Source: Camillea tinctor
Lineage: Eukaryota > Ascomycota > Sordariomycetes > Xylariales > Xylariaceae
Length of the DNA: 64,000 nucleotides
Direction: 5' to 3'
Assembly: GCA_022578605.1 (NCBI GenBank)
Contig: MU394117.1
Coordinates: 62,377 to 126,376 of the forward strand
Positions 1 to 11,000 of this stretch are shown here, in pieces; the first letter of the stretch is position 1, and each line of letters opens with the position of its first letter. The notes beneath the pieces are model-generated. The model made no database searches. It worked only from the letters and a program-made list of their open reading frames with translations, and had not been told where the DNA came from. The translations under genes were made by a program, and so were the position numbers.

Positions 1-423
1 TACAAATTCAATCGCAGCCCTTTTTGGCCCTCTTTAAATTTTAGTTATCCTTCGCCCATTCCTATTTTATCCTTTGGGATTGACCTTCTTAACCTGCTGT
101 AGTCGATGGTAAGTAGTGCCTCACCCTCTAGACCGCCCTCCACATACCTAGGTTATGCTACTTGGTCTCACTATCACAAACCCGCCAAATGGAATAAGAT
201 ATGACTGTAACGGATAAGAGGGGGGGGGAAAGGGGGTTGGGTGGGAAAGAGAGAATAAAGCGAATGGGTGTGTAAAGCGGTGCAGAAACTTATTGGAAAT
301 AATATGGTTACGCCATCGCCAAAACTCCTTTGTCCTATCTATAACCGCCCCGACTCTTCTCCCCCCCCCTTATATTCCGGCTCCCATCTTCTTCTAGATA
401 GCTATATTGGCTTGGCATGGCCT
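1..423. other. Left-edge spacer
   Basis: No gene seen. The stretch holds short G- and C-runs near 221-238 and 361-370 and would be the 3' flank of the minus-strand gene that follows. Confidence 0.5.
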
Positions 424-1926
424 CTAAACTGTTTCCACTCCACATCTATGAAGTTCCATTGGTGTTTGAATACATGCTGTTCGCTGTAGTTTTGGTCGTG
501 TGCCCTCGCCCCCCTCGCCCGTTGAGGGCGAACTGAAGCTGGCTGTTCGTGTCATTTCTGATGCCGTCCGCTTCAACGACGGTAATGATGGCATGATTTC
601 CCCTGCTGATGGTCGATCCTCTCCCCTCGCATGGTCGTCCTCGAGATCATCGACCTGGTCCAATAGCGCATCATACTCCCAGCTCGCCTCAAGCCCTTCT
701 AGGTAGCAAGGAGACCGCCTGAGGAAGTGCCACGAAAATGTGTCCGAGAGCATGGCAATGTACAGAGACTCCACCTTTCCATTAGGAGAGCATACGGCAC
801 AATACTTCCGCAAGAATTCCAGGTCGTACTTAGCGCCGACTAATCCTGGTTCTAGCGGCCTGAGCATTGGAAGGCCCTGCAGTGTGGCGGCATCGCAGAG
901 TCGTGCCTGCAGCGGCGCCCAGTCTCTCCCTCGGAGCAGACTCCCAAAAGCTTTAGACACCGCCCTTGAGAATGACTCACCGTCTGTCCCGCCCACTGCT
1001 AGCATCTGATGAAGGCCGCGTGATAGGCACCGTTTGTATGCGTTAGTGTCCTTTTCAAATGGAAAGGGCTGCGACGCGGTTGGTAAAAGCGATACGTGCA
1101 CTGTCCACGATGCTGCCATCATCTGCTCAGATATTTTGTCATCGGCCATGCTCCGGTGGGGGCCGTGAGCTCGGCTTGGTGAAGGTCGCATCGACGCAGC
1201 TACGTGGTGACTCGACGGCCGTGATCGATGTGCAGCCGTCCACTCTAGGCCCTTTGATTGTTCCGGTTCTGACGTTGACCCTCGTCTATGTGGATGAAAA
1301 GACGTCCCTGCTATTCCGCTATCCTCCAGTACCTCTACACGCTCCTCTAATGCCATAGAAGCGTCATCGAGCTCTGCTAGCCTATCACCAAGTCTTTGCA
1401 GCGTGTCATCCTGGGTATCTAGACGTTCATCATACGAGACGAAACGGTTCTCGTGGAAACCCTGTCTTCTTTCAAGCTGTTCGACCGATTGCCACACGCG
1501 ATTCACATTTCGGTAACAGTCTTTCATCTCTTGGCAGGCCTCTTCTTTGTTGTTCTCAACCTGCTCCTCCAGATCTCCTAGACGTCTGACCACACCGCCG
1601 AGAGCACTACCGATCCCCGTCTGGTTCTCCCGGTCTAACTGGCCTTCGAGAGCCTGGATACGCCGTCTGAGTTCATCAACCTCGTTCTTGTCCGGAGGTG
1701 GCTCTGGGGATTTGATATGATAACATGAGAGGTGGCCACATTGACAAGACACACCAGGTAGGTCCTGATTCAGGGTGAAACCAACACACGCGCAACGTTG
1801 GCCCTTGATCTCTGGGTTGAGAAGAATGTATCGGCATCGTCCACTAGGCAGTTTGTTTTCGTCGATATGGATGACGGACATGGCGGGTGACACTACCCGA
1901 GGGGACGGAGAAGACTGTGTAGACAT
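424..1926 (-). CDS. Uncharacterised protein with Cys-rich motif and coiled coil
   Basis: One uninterrupted 500-aa reading frame. I do not recognise a characterised family. Residues 31-70 hold a Cys/His set: C31, C45-x-C47, C61-x-C63, C68-x-H70. The last part, C-x-C-x4-C-x-H, has the outline of a SWIM-type zinc finger, so metal binding is plausible but inferred. Residues about 80-205 are heptad-like and charged, predicted coiled coil. A low-complexity Ser/His/Pro stretch follows, then a conserved-looking block of about 130 residues (roughly 275-405) with aromatic and Cys positions, and a Ser/Thr-rich tail. The compact Cys motif plus long frame argues for a real gene. The ATG at 1926 was chosen because it directly precedes the motif region and stops lie upstream. 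No signal peptide or membrane segment is visible. Function unknown. Confidence 0.7.
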   Translation of the reverse strand: MSTQSSPSPRVVSPAMSVIHIDENKLPSGRCRYILLNPEIKGQRCACVGFTLNQDLPGVSCQCGHLSCYHIKSPEPPPDKNEVDELRRRIQALEGQLDRENQTGIGSALGGVVRRLGDLEEQVENNKEEACQEMKDCYRNVNRVWQSVEQLERRQGFHENRFVSYDERLDTQDDTLQRLGDRLAELDDASMALEERVEVLEDSGIAGTSFHPHRRGSTSEPEQSKGLEWTAAHRSRPSSHHVAASMRPSPSRAHGPHRSMADDKISEQMMAASWTVHVSLLPTASQPFPFEKDTNAYKRCLSRGLHQMLAVGGTDGESFSRAVSKAFGSLLRGRDWAPLQARLCDAATLQGLPMLRPLEPGLVGAKYDLEFLRKYCAVCSPNGKVESLYIAMLSDTFSWHFLRRSPCYLEGLEASWEYDALLDQVDDLEDDHARGEDRPSAGEIMPSLPSLKRTASEMTRTASFSSPSTGEGGEGTRPKLQRTACIQTPMELHRCGVETV

Positions 1927-4798
1927 GTCGGCTATTGTGCGGGCGTTATAGCGCCCGACTCTTGAAGGTATATCCGATGTATGGATGGGTTACTCAAGCC
2001 CGGCGCTGTGCTACGCACAGGCGATAACTTACTCTTAACTCGCACTATCGGTTGCGACCAGGAGAAGACGAAAGCCGGCCAGTGGGTTTTACTTGGTCCA
2101 TGGAATGACTTGTCCTGCGGCACCCATGTACCACATATTGGCTCAAGATGATCGTTTAAGGCGTTGAGGGTCCCGTTGCTTAGACGGTCATTCGGATCCT
2201 GAGGAACAACTAGAGATAAAGCAGGAGGGAAACAACGCCACGGTGGGATAGACGTTGTTTTACAACTGTAGACTAGGCCGGACCAGGCCAGGGTAAGTTA
2301 GCGGTTTGTTGGATACTTGAGACCAAGCCCACAGTCCGTGGTCAGCGTGCCGAGAGTATCTGCGCGAAATATCGAAGCACTTATGAGCTAGGAATAATGG
2401 GCAACAGGCAACGGGTGATGGCAGATCACAAGGAAGATATTAGGCGGGCAAATGATAAAAGTTGCGCCCGGTAAACTGTAGGGTAGTGAGTTGATGTAAG
2501 GAGAAGAGGATGTCACTAGGTGCTCGGTCGATTAATGTATAGTATTCCTGTGTTCGCAGGGGATCCGCTGCAGATAAAGTGATAGGCTAGAAACGATCGG
2601 GATGGATATCAGATACCGGCTCGGTTGCAGGGGGGATTCGTGAGGGTTCAGATCGTCAGTCTACCTAAACACAAGGCATTCCCCTCCTTACTCGCCTTTC
2701 GTGTCTGCTTCCACGCACGACTACTAGGTAGGTTAGGTACTTACTCTGTGGGTACCCCCACCATTAATACGCCATATTGTAGTTTCGTCAAGCTCGATAT
2801 ACTGTAGCGCAGTAGGCCCGAATGAGACGTTGAACATATTCAGGGGAGTTTGCCAAAGTGATCTCTCCTCGACGCCCGTGTACATACAACCCGCGCTTCC
2901 CTACTGCGACTTTATCAGCAAAGTCAGCATTGATTCAGCACAAGCGGCCGAAGAGAAAGGATGGGAAAGCCACAATGCCACATGGATACGGACTCAGTGA
3001 GGGCGTTAAGAGAGAAAAGTGTGTGGGGGGAAGCCCGATAAGGACAGCGGACATGGACAGAGCGATGATTTTTGATTGGTTGGCTTGTTCTCACCCCAAA
3101 TCCCATCTCCAGGGGGGTGAACTGGAGGTGGGAGGGTAGAGAAAAGGAGAGAGAGGGGGGGGGGGAGTCAAGGAGAGAGAGTTGAACGGCATAAATTTCC
3201 CACCTCCCACTCTATAATTACAGACTGGTACGTCTTGTATCAAAAGTGGAATGGTGCAAGGTTGTGAGCAAATACATCATTCTTGACAATACTGATGTGG
3301 GATGGCGACATTTCCCAAGCCTCTGAAGTTGCGTATTGCTACGCCAAGGTTCTTTTTTTTACCCTCCTACCCCCCTTACCCCCCTTTCGATAACAGGCCG
3401 CGCGATGCGATGCAGTAGTTAAGTTGAGATATGACCGCTACAGAGAAAGTCAACGGCCTCTTGATACTAGGTGTACAAGTGACGTTTATGTACACATATA
3501 AATGCATGCATATGTGTATATCAAACTCGAGAGTAACCGTAGCAGTCACCAGCAAGGAGGTTTTACTTACATGTCTAGACGAAGTGAGGTTGAATGCCTA
3601 CCTACCCACTTTAGTGAGCCCCCCACGCCGTCGACGCACGGCTGAGATTCCCCGACCGAGCACGGCAGAGACAACAGGATAGGAGGATTTAGACAACCCA
3701 CCGGATGAAAATGAAAGTAAGGGACAAAAAAACGCTTCATAATGACCTGCCTGAGGCAGTACCATTAGAGATTTTCTAAAGGTTTTGATGGTGAAAAAGA
3801 AAAAAAAGAAAAAAGGGGGGGGAGAGGATAGATGACATAGACTTGTATACCATGTCGCACATAAATGTATAAGCATAAAAGGTAGGTAATGGCTAAGCGT
3901 GGAGATTGAAATACTTTGATTTTTGTGGACACGTTTGCGGTACCTATAAGTTGGTGGTACGGAGTATATGTTGATAACAATATCCGGCCCCCATCCGCCC
4001 ATCCCGTTTCTTTTTTCATTTCTTTTTTTTTCACATGCGAATAGATAGAAGAAGGGATATAGTGAATCAGCGGATGGACAGCCGTTTGTCAATGTGTACC
4101 TACTTAGTACTTCTAGTACCGCATCTAATCCGTCTTGTGGACACAGATAAAAGCAGTGGGGAAGATTCAAAGCGTTGAAAATGTATGTATGCATAAATAT
4201 ATATATATTTTCTGATGAGATTGCATACCTATCTCTGCAGGTAGATTCTAGACGTGGGCACCTCAACGCGTGGTATCATCAGGCTAGGACATGATTAGAC
4301 AAGAAGGCGAGTTGAAACTTGAAGGTGACCCTCAAGGTGATGACACTGGAATCTTGAGTTTATCAGGGTAAAAGTGGCCGAAAGGAAGGAAGGAAGAGAT
4401 GGAATACTCTATTTAGGTAACTACATCAAATAGTTACATAATCTTAGGTAAGTTCAAATTCAAATTCGAAACGAAATGGATCGGATCGGACCTGACCAGC
4501 TGACAAGGTTAGGTAACAGGTCTTTGAGTAAACTTTTTTTGAGGGGGGGGGAGGGGGAATACGTAGGTACGGAGTACCTGAACATAAAAAAGAAGAAAAA
4601 AGAAAAAGAAAAGACTCAACCTAAAAAAAGTGAAGACCCCCAAAAAGGTTAGAGGGTCGATCCACTGATACTACAAACCTATGGAAAGCTAAACCCCCAA
4701 ATACCCCACTTTCATTATATCGCCGCATTCCGACCCCATCCATACTACATTCACACTTGTCTATCTAAAGCTTGATAAAAGTAGTAAATCACACACAT

Positions 4799-4856
<58 letters not shown>

Positions 4857-5127
4857 CCACCCACAGACACACACACATACACAAAGGAGAACAGTGGAAA
4901 GCAAAAAGAGGAAAATAGAGGAAAATAGAGAAAAGAGAAGAGGGGAAAGAGAACGAGAAAGAGAAAGAGAAAGCTCCGTACGTATCCACATGTACTAGGG
5001 CTGTGACATAGCTGCATAGGTGGTATTCGATCACCTAGGTAGGTAGTGCCGTCGCTTGTCAATGTAATGTGTCTTGTCATATCTCCTCGACCTAGACAAG
5101 AACAGCTCAGCTCCCCTTTCCGGCACC
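1927..5127. other. Divergent spacer, repeat-rich
   Basis: About 3.2 kb between two divergent genes, so it should hold both promoters. I see no convincing coding region: the reading frames are short and low-complexity. It holds G-rich patches (3155-3170, 4540-4555), a pyrimidine/purine-asymmetric region at 3780-4030, and a long CA microsatellite at 4800-4855 followed by GAAA-rich sequence just upstream of SRP72. Confidence 0.5.
4800..4855. repeat. (CA)n microsatellite
   Basis: Uninterrupted CA dinucleotide tract of about 28 units. It lies roughly 270 nt upstream of the SRP72 start, inside the presumed promoter or leader. Apparent Cys/Val-rich frames over it on the other strand are artefacts of the repeat. 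Confidence 0.97.
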
Positions 5128-7157
5128 ATGTCCGACCCCCTTGCTACTCTCGCCTCCCTCATCCGATCCTCCAGCATCCAAGATCACGATGAGGTTCTAA
5201 AGATAGCTAATGCGGCCCTTAAAGTCTCCAAAACTAACTTGAACGCACAACACACCCGAGTCGTTGCCCTTCTCAAGCTTGACCGTTTCGATGATGCTCT
5301 TCGTGCCATAGCTGAAGGTGGCCAAGCCTTAGAGAAGGAGTGTGTGCTTGAAAAATCCTATGCACTCTACAAGACGGGCCAACTGCAAGACGCCCGCAAT
5401 ACCCTCACCTCCAGCCCCTCTGTCAAGTCCTCGCGTGCATTCCGTCATCTTGCCGCACAGATCGCTTATCGTGCCGAAACATTTCAAGATGCAGCCAGCG
5501 AATACAGTCGTCTCGCCTCCGAGCCTGGGGGCTTGCCTGGCGAGGAGAATGACCTCAAGATCAATTCCCTCGCCGTTAATTCTCAGCTTGAATGGAATGG
5601 TCTCGGTCACCTAGTCGATGCTCAGCATAGCCAGCCTTCACGAGAGGACCTAGAAGCCTTCGAGACGGCGTACAATGTCGCTTGCGTTTATATTGCACGG
5701 GGGGACCTTCTGCGCGCCTCCGTTCTCCTGAAACGTGCTAGGGATCTGTGTGAGGCTAGTGAAGACCTGTCGGATGATGAGAAGGCCGCAGAGCTATTAC
5801 CTATTCTTGTTCAGCATGCCTATGTTTTCGCCCGCCTAGGCCAAGAAACAGAAGCCGCCGCGGTACAGAAATCGATTATATTATCCAAGTTCGTAATACC
5901 ATCCTTCTCCGCGCATGTCTTCCAATATCCCCTTTCCTAACAGTTCCGAGTAGTATTATAGAGGCCCCCACTAGGGTAGTTGCTCAGAACAATCAAGTTG
6001 CTATTGGAACTAGCGAGAGGAACCCTTACCTTACCCAGCGCCTCCTTGAGTCATCTACCACACTTGCTTCCAAGGACAAACTTTTTGAGTACCAAGCGTC
6101 TATATTAAGACGCAACAAGTACGCACTGGAACTTCAGGCACAAAAGTTTAGGGGAGTGGACGAGTCTGCCACGAAGCAAATTTTTGCCACTCCAGATTCG
6201 GTGGCTTCAAGAGATATCGCAGGTCTCGGTGTTCTTGGCGCAGCTGCCCACACCCGTCTGGGTATTGGCAATGTAGCCCTCAAGAAGATGCTTCCCATAC
6301 TTGAGAAAAGGCCCAAGGATGTAGGCCTTCTCTTAGCCATTGTCCATCTCTACCTGCAGATGCAGCGTCCTGGTCCGGCCCTTGCAGTTCTCGAGACTTA
6401 TCTGAAGCGTCTTGAGGTAGCAACATTCCCAGGCCACGAAGATGTTCGGTTCGCGCCAGGTCTTATTGCTGTCGCTGTGGCCTTGTACCGCCTCCATGGC
6501 CGGCAAAACTCGATTCGTATTGAGCTGACCAAAGCCTCGGCACATTGGCGTCTTAAGTCAGGGCAGGCTTCTACATCCCTCCTGAGAAAAGCGGGCATAG
6601 AACTCCTTCATTCTTCCAACGCAGAAGACCTCGCCTCGGCTGGCGCAAACTTCGAAAATCTAGTATCGAAATCCGAAAATGACGCCACCACTATCGCAGG
6701 GCTCATAGCGTCTTTTGCAACGAGTGATTATGCCAAAGTAGAGCCGTATCTCGAAAACCTCACCAACGTAGAGAAGCTCGTTGCCGGTACTAATGTGCTA
6801 GCTCTGATCGACGCCGGCGTGACCTCGATCCCTATCCGGATACCTTCGGGAAAGAAGCGTGTGGCAGAGAGCGATTTGCTTCGAGAAAAGGCTGTGAAGC
6901 GTCGCCGGAAGAAGCGTTTGCCCAAGAATTACGAGGAGGGAAAGCTCCCCGACCCAGAGCGATGGCTACCACTCCGCGATCGTAGCACCTACAGACCTAA
7001 AGGCAAGAAGGGTAGGAAGCGTGCCCAAGAAGCTACCCAGGGTGGTGTCGTCAAGGAAGAAGAGACCTTGGAGCTGGTTGGTGGTGCTGGTGCTGTCAAG
7101 GTCGAGAAGGCAACTGGGGGCCAGGGTGGGAAAAAAAAGAAGAAGGGCAAGAAATGA
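5128..7157 (+). CDS. SRP72: Signal recognition particle subunit SRP72
   Basis: SRP72 binds SRP68 and SRP RNA and is needed for co-translational targeting to the ER. Exon 1 is 5128 to about 5892 and exon 2 about 5964 to 7157, giving about 652 aa. The N-terminal two thirds is TPR-like alpha-helical repeats (for example the block with QLQDARNTL and AFETAYNVACVYIARGD). Near the C-terminus is the SRP72 RNA-binding signature, PDPERWLPLRDRSTY, preceded by a basic stretch (KRRRKKRLPKNYEEGKLP) and followed by a Lys-rich tail, as in the family. The start at 5128 was chosen for its CACCATG context and fit to the family; an in-frame ATG at 5074 would add 18 unlikely residues. The intron ends are uncertain: a phase-compatible choice is donor GTAATA at 5893 with acceptor AG at 5962-5963, joining SIILSKF to APTRVVAQNN. 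Confidence 0.93.
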
Positions 7158-7271
7158 GGAAGGGGGGTTTAGCCTCCATAATAATGAGAGGGAGGGGGGG
7201 GGGGGGGGGGGGGAACCACCTGCCAGGTGTTAGCAACCTTTAAAAAAGGGAATTGTGGAAGGGGCAAGAAA

Positions 7272-7281
7272 NNNNNNNNNN
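7272..7281. other. Assembly gap (10 N)
   Basis: Ten N bases. To the left is a G-run (to 7213) followed by a 55-nt arm at 7217-7271; to the right is a C-run followed by a similar 55-nt arm at 7334-7388. The arms differ at roughly nine positions by eye. The gap size is a placeholder and the true sequence is probably shorter than what is written here. Confidence 0.95.
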
Positions 7282-7710
7282 CCACCCCGCCCCCCCCCCC
7301 ACCCCCCCCCCCCCCCGCCCCCCCCCCCCCCCGCACCTGCCAGGTCTTAGCATCCTCTTCAATAAGGAATTGGAGAAGGGGCAAGAAAGGAACCTTTGTA
7401 TCCCTTCGCTTATGACGGAGACAGCATCAACATTAGATAGGGGGCACATGTGCATACAAGGAAAACAAAGGTATAACAACTGGGTTGCTGTCGAAACAAA
7501 ATAAATTGCGCCTTGCAATAAACATAATACCGCTAGGCTTAGTTGATTAGGAGTATCTGGAATTATCTCCTTCCCGTCCCCTTATCCCACTCCTCACTTA
7601 GATCGTCATGATGGAACCAAGCACTACCGGCATTAACACCCTTATTAATATGTACATATAGAATGATTGTCAATGGCACCTAGGGCCCGCCTCTACTCCA
7701 CATTTTGTTT

Positions 7711-7732
7711 TGTGTGTGTGTGTGTGTGTGTG
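7711..7732. repeat. (TG)n microsatellite
   Basis: About 11 TG units in the convergent spacer, followed by a CT-rich stretch. Confidence 0.95.
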
Positions 7733-8077
7733 CTCTCTCTTTCTCCCCGGTTATATATAGCCCTCTAGTTAAGCTCGAGCTTGTTTATATCTCGAGGCTC
7801 TCCCGGCTTCGAAGAACTGCTTTCCCTCCCCCTTTCTCTTTTCTCTCTCTCTCTCGCACGCGTCCATCCCATGTCTATCGGTACATATATCGCCCCCACA
7901 TTCCTAGAGCAGCTTAAGAACTTCAGATTTGCATTGCACCCAACTGATCCATCTCTGAACTCTTGCACAATGTCGGCTGCCCGCAAATTTTTTGAACTGT
8001 AGAAGAAATGAGGCAAACCGGCTCGCCCCTCCTACCAATCCTCCTTTTGATCTTTTTTCATTACAACAAAACAAATA

Positions 8078-11000
8078 TTATGCATGGACTGCTTGAACCA
8101 CAGGACTTGGAAGCCTTTCCACTTCCTGAGTCGTTCCTTCGACAGTTTCCTCTCCGGTTTCAGATATATCCTTCTCTACGGGGGAGCCTGGTTCCGGTGT
8201 AAAAAACTGTGCCTGTGGTAGGTCGGATCCAATACCCTCATCCTCATCGTCTAGCGGCGGTAAGGGTGAACGCCTCCCCTCCGAGAAGCTGATAGCAGCA
8301 TCGCTATCTTCATCCGATGGAACTGTCAAGCCACCCATGGCTGCTGCTCTGTGGGCCCTTGAAGAGGAGTACTTACGATGTAGCTCACGAAAAGACCTAG
8401 CTGTCGCGGTACTCGCGCTGGCGCCCGACCCACGTCGATCAGACCGCCCTGCGAGCTCGCCGAGGACAGAGTGAAAATCATCAGCACTGACGGGGGATGT
8501 TGAGCCTGGTTCATCGCCCGACTGGCCTTGTTTGCGGTTCTTGATGCGCTCGTCGGTCGAAATACCATGTAGCTCTTCTCCAAAATTAATAACGGATGCT
8601 TTCTTGCCATGCACCGTAAAGCTTCCAGTCCCGCGGGTGAGGACCTCGTCGCGTATTGTTTCGTCCGACATGCCGCCGCTGGATGCAGAATCTTTCCCTC
8701 TTCTACTCCGGTGATGCGATAGGTGCCCTGCGCCGTCTCTTAATGTCCGCTGTAAGCTGCGGCGTATTTTGTTCCGCTCTAATTTGTCCTTGTCGGACCC
8801 AGGAACGCTTGGTCGCTTACCGTAGTCAAGCATTTCGTCGTTCTTACTCGGAGGACTAGACTGCTGCTCTAATGTGCGGACGGGTTCTAGTTCGAGAAGC
8901 CCCGCCTGCTCGAGTACTTGCATCTCACGGGCTTCCTCTTCGGCTTGTTCGTCGATAGCATCTTGTTCTGGTTTAGGCGATGGGCTCGACGTAAACCGTG
9001 GCGGGGTGGATGGTGGAAAGAGTCTAGAGGACGATGCGACGCTTGAGACCGATGTCTTCCTAGTACTGTGCTGGTCAAAGCTGAGAGGTGGCATATCTTT
9101 GAATGCGGGAATACTCGCGCTAGTGGGTGGTGTCTGGAACACATCTGTCCCCGGTGAATCTTCGTCAGTAGGTTGGATGGACTCAGACGAGTGCGATTGT
9201 GATAAGAGGGGTTGAGATCGTGGGCTCTGTTGCTGCGTCGCATGTGAATTACTTCTTGAATCTTTGGACACATCTTTGGTGGGCGCGAGGGCCAGCTTTC
9301 CGGTGGAAGAAGTGTTAGGTCGGGCTGGGCTCTCTCCAAGGTCGCCATTGACTTGCTTTTCCTCGTGAAGATCTAATGCAAGGACGTCCCGGTGACACTT
9401 CAGCCGCCAAATTTCGGTACGAGACCATTTGAGTTGGGCTATTATTTTAGCAGCACCCACCCGAACTTGCTCTCGGGTCTTTTCCTGTATGGGGGCCAAT
9501 ATTAAGAGGTGCCGGGCGTTCCTAAGCTGAGTATCAAGTTGCTTCTGGGCGGTTTGGAGCTTTTCCTCTGCCTCTTCGATCTTCTGTTGCATGATTTCTC
9601 TCCGAGCTATCAGAATATCACGTGCCATTTGATGATCAATCTTACCCCGGTTGATGGTCACTTCTCCTGTTGGTGTCTGGATAAGCTGGGTTGTGTCGGT
9701 ATTATCAAGCCTTCTGATAGCACGACGACTTTGTCCTTCATAGTTGCCCCCAACCAGACCACGCATTCTCACACCAGAGGTTCTGAATGCGGCCGCATAG
9801 TTAAGTTTTGCGAGCCAATCATTCCTGTCTTCCTCACTTTGCGCCAGGAGAACTTCTTCTAAGCCACCATGTCTAACGTAGATGAAGGCGTTTTTATGTT
9901 TCTTGTAACTATTATCCCAGAGCGCGACCGCGCCATCAGTAGACATCAATGCATCCGGCTTGAAATTTTCGAGGGGAGGGTTGAAGATGAGCGGTATACC
10001 GTCATGCCCAGATTTAATGTGTAACTCGTACTGATGCATGAGATTCTTGACCCATGCCGTGTTGCGAAAGAAATATAGCTGTGCCCCTGTTAAAATAGCC
10101 CCCCATTCCTGCCACGGTGACCGTGTTTTCTTCTTTTTCGGGTCTTTGCGCCAGAGTGTTCCCACTTTGGTGACTTTGATGTCTACGATGCCAGGATGAG
10201 CTTCTTGGGGATTGTTTGCTGTCTTCTCCGTCATAAAAGCGTCTGGCCGTGACCGCGCCGACACAATCTGCAACACACCCGTCTTGAAGAAGGTTTTCTG
10301 TAGCTCTTTTAGGTTAAGCCTGTTAGCCGTGCCTAGGTAGCTGTAGTGCTCTTCAAGGGGTATCTGATCTTTTAGAGGTGGTCGTAACGTGTCCAGTTTG
10401 CCATCGAGTATCAGCGTATATGGATCGATGGGATCTCTAGACCTTCGCATCGGTTCGTTCGCGCTGTTGCTCGGAAACACGGATTTCTTTTTTGATTTCA
10501 AACTCCCGGGGCGTTCGCCGTTTAGTATAAAGTCGTCCTCCACATGTATGAAAGGAGTATAGCTGATATTATCATAGAAGCACTCGAGGACGTCATCGAA
10601 TATGCCCTCGCCTCGAGTGTTCTTTAGATAATCGGCCTTCTGCATTTTGTATTTGTTGTTTTTATTGAATACATCAGTGTGCAAGATCAGCAGGGAAAAT
10701 GCTATGAAATAAGCCTGATCTGGCGTCGAGTAGATCCCGGGATTGCATTCGTGGTAACGATTGGCGAACGCTTGCAAGCACCTATCAATCTGCTGCGTTT
10801 CTTTGGGGAGCTCAGCTTCCATTAGGAGCTTCCGTATTGCCATGTCCATAGGTTCTTCGAAAAAGCTGAACGACCGCATGTAACTCCGAAGGACCGCAGC
10901 TGAAAATGCATCAGTTTCCTTGGAGAGGGCACTCGCGATCACCCCTCGATTAAGGACCTCCTCAATACGCGCTAGATATTTAGCAGGGGTGTCGTCTTCC

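Larger units (their letters stand above)
7158..8077. other. Convergent spacer with gap
   Basis: Shared 3' flank of SRP72 (+) and the Sec7-PH gene (-). It contains the poly-G/gap/poly-C structure at about 7194-7387, a TG microsatellite at 7711-7732 and pyrimidine-rich runs near 7820-7860. No gene seen. Confidence 0.6.

Noticed and set aside
3598..4266. 222-aa minus-strand frame
   Set aside because: Low-complexity, Phe/Lys-run composition, no motif, no good start context.
4751..5080. Minus-strand frames over the CA repeat (Cys/Val-rich)
   Set aside because: Encoded by the dinucleotide tract; all three frames stay open, no conserved composition.
7217..7388. Tandem duplication flanking the gap as a biological repeat
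   Set aside because: Copies differ as if by base-calling decay, lie on both sides of N, and the same layout recurs at the other gap.
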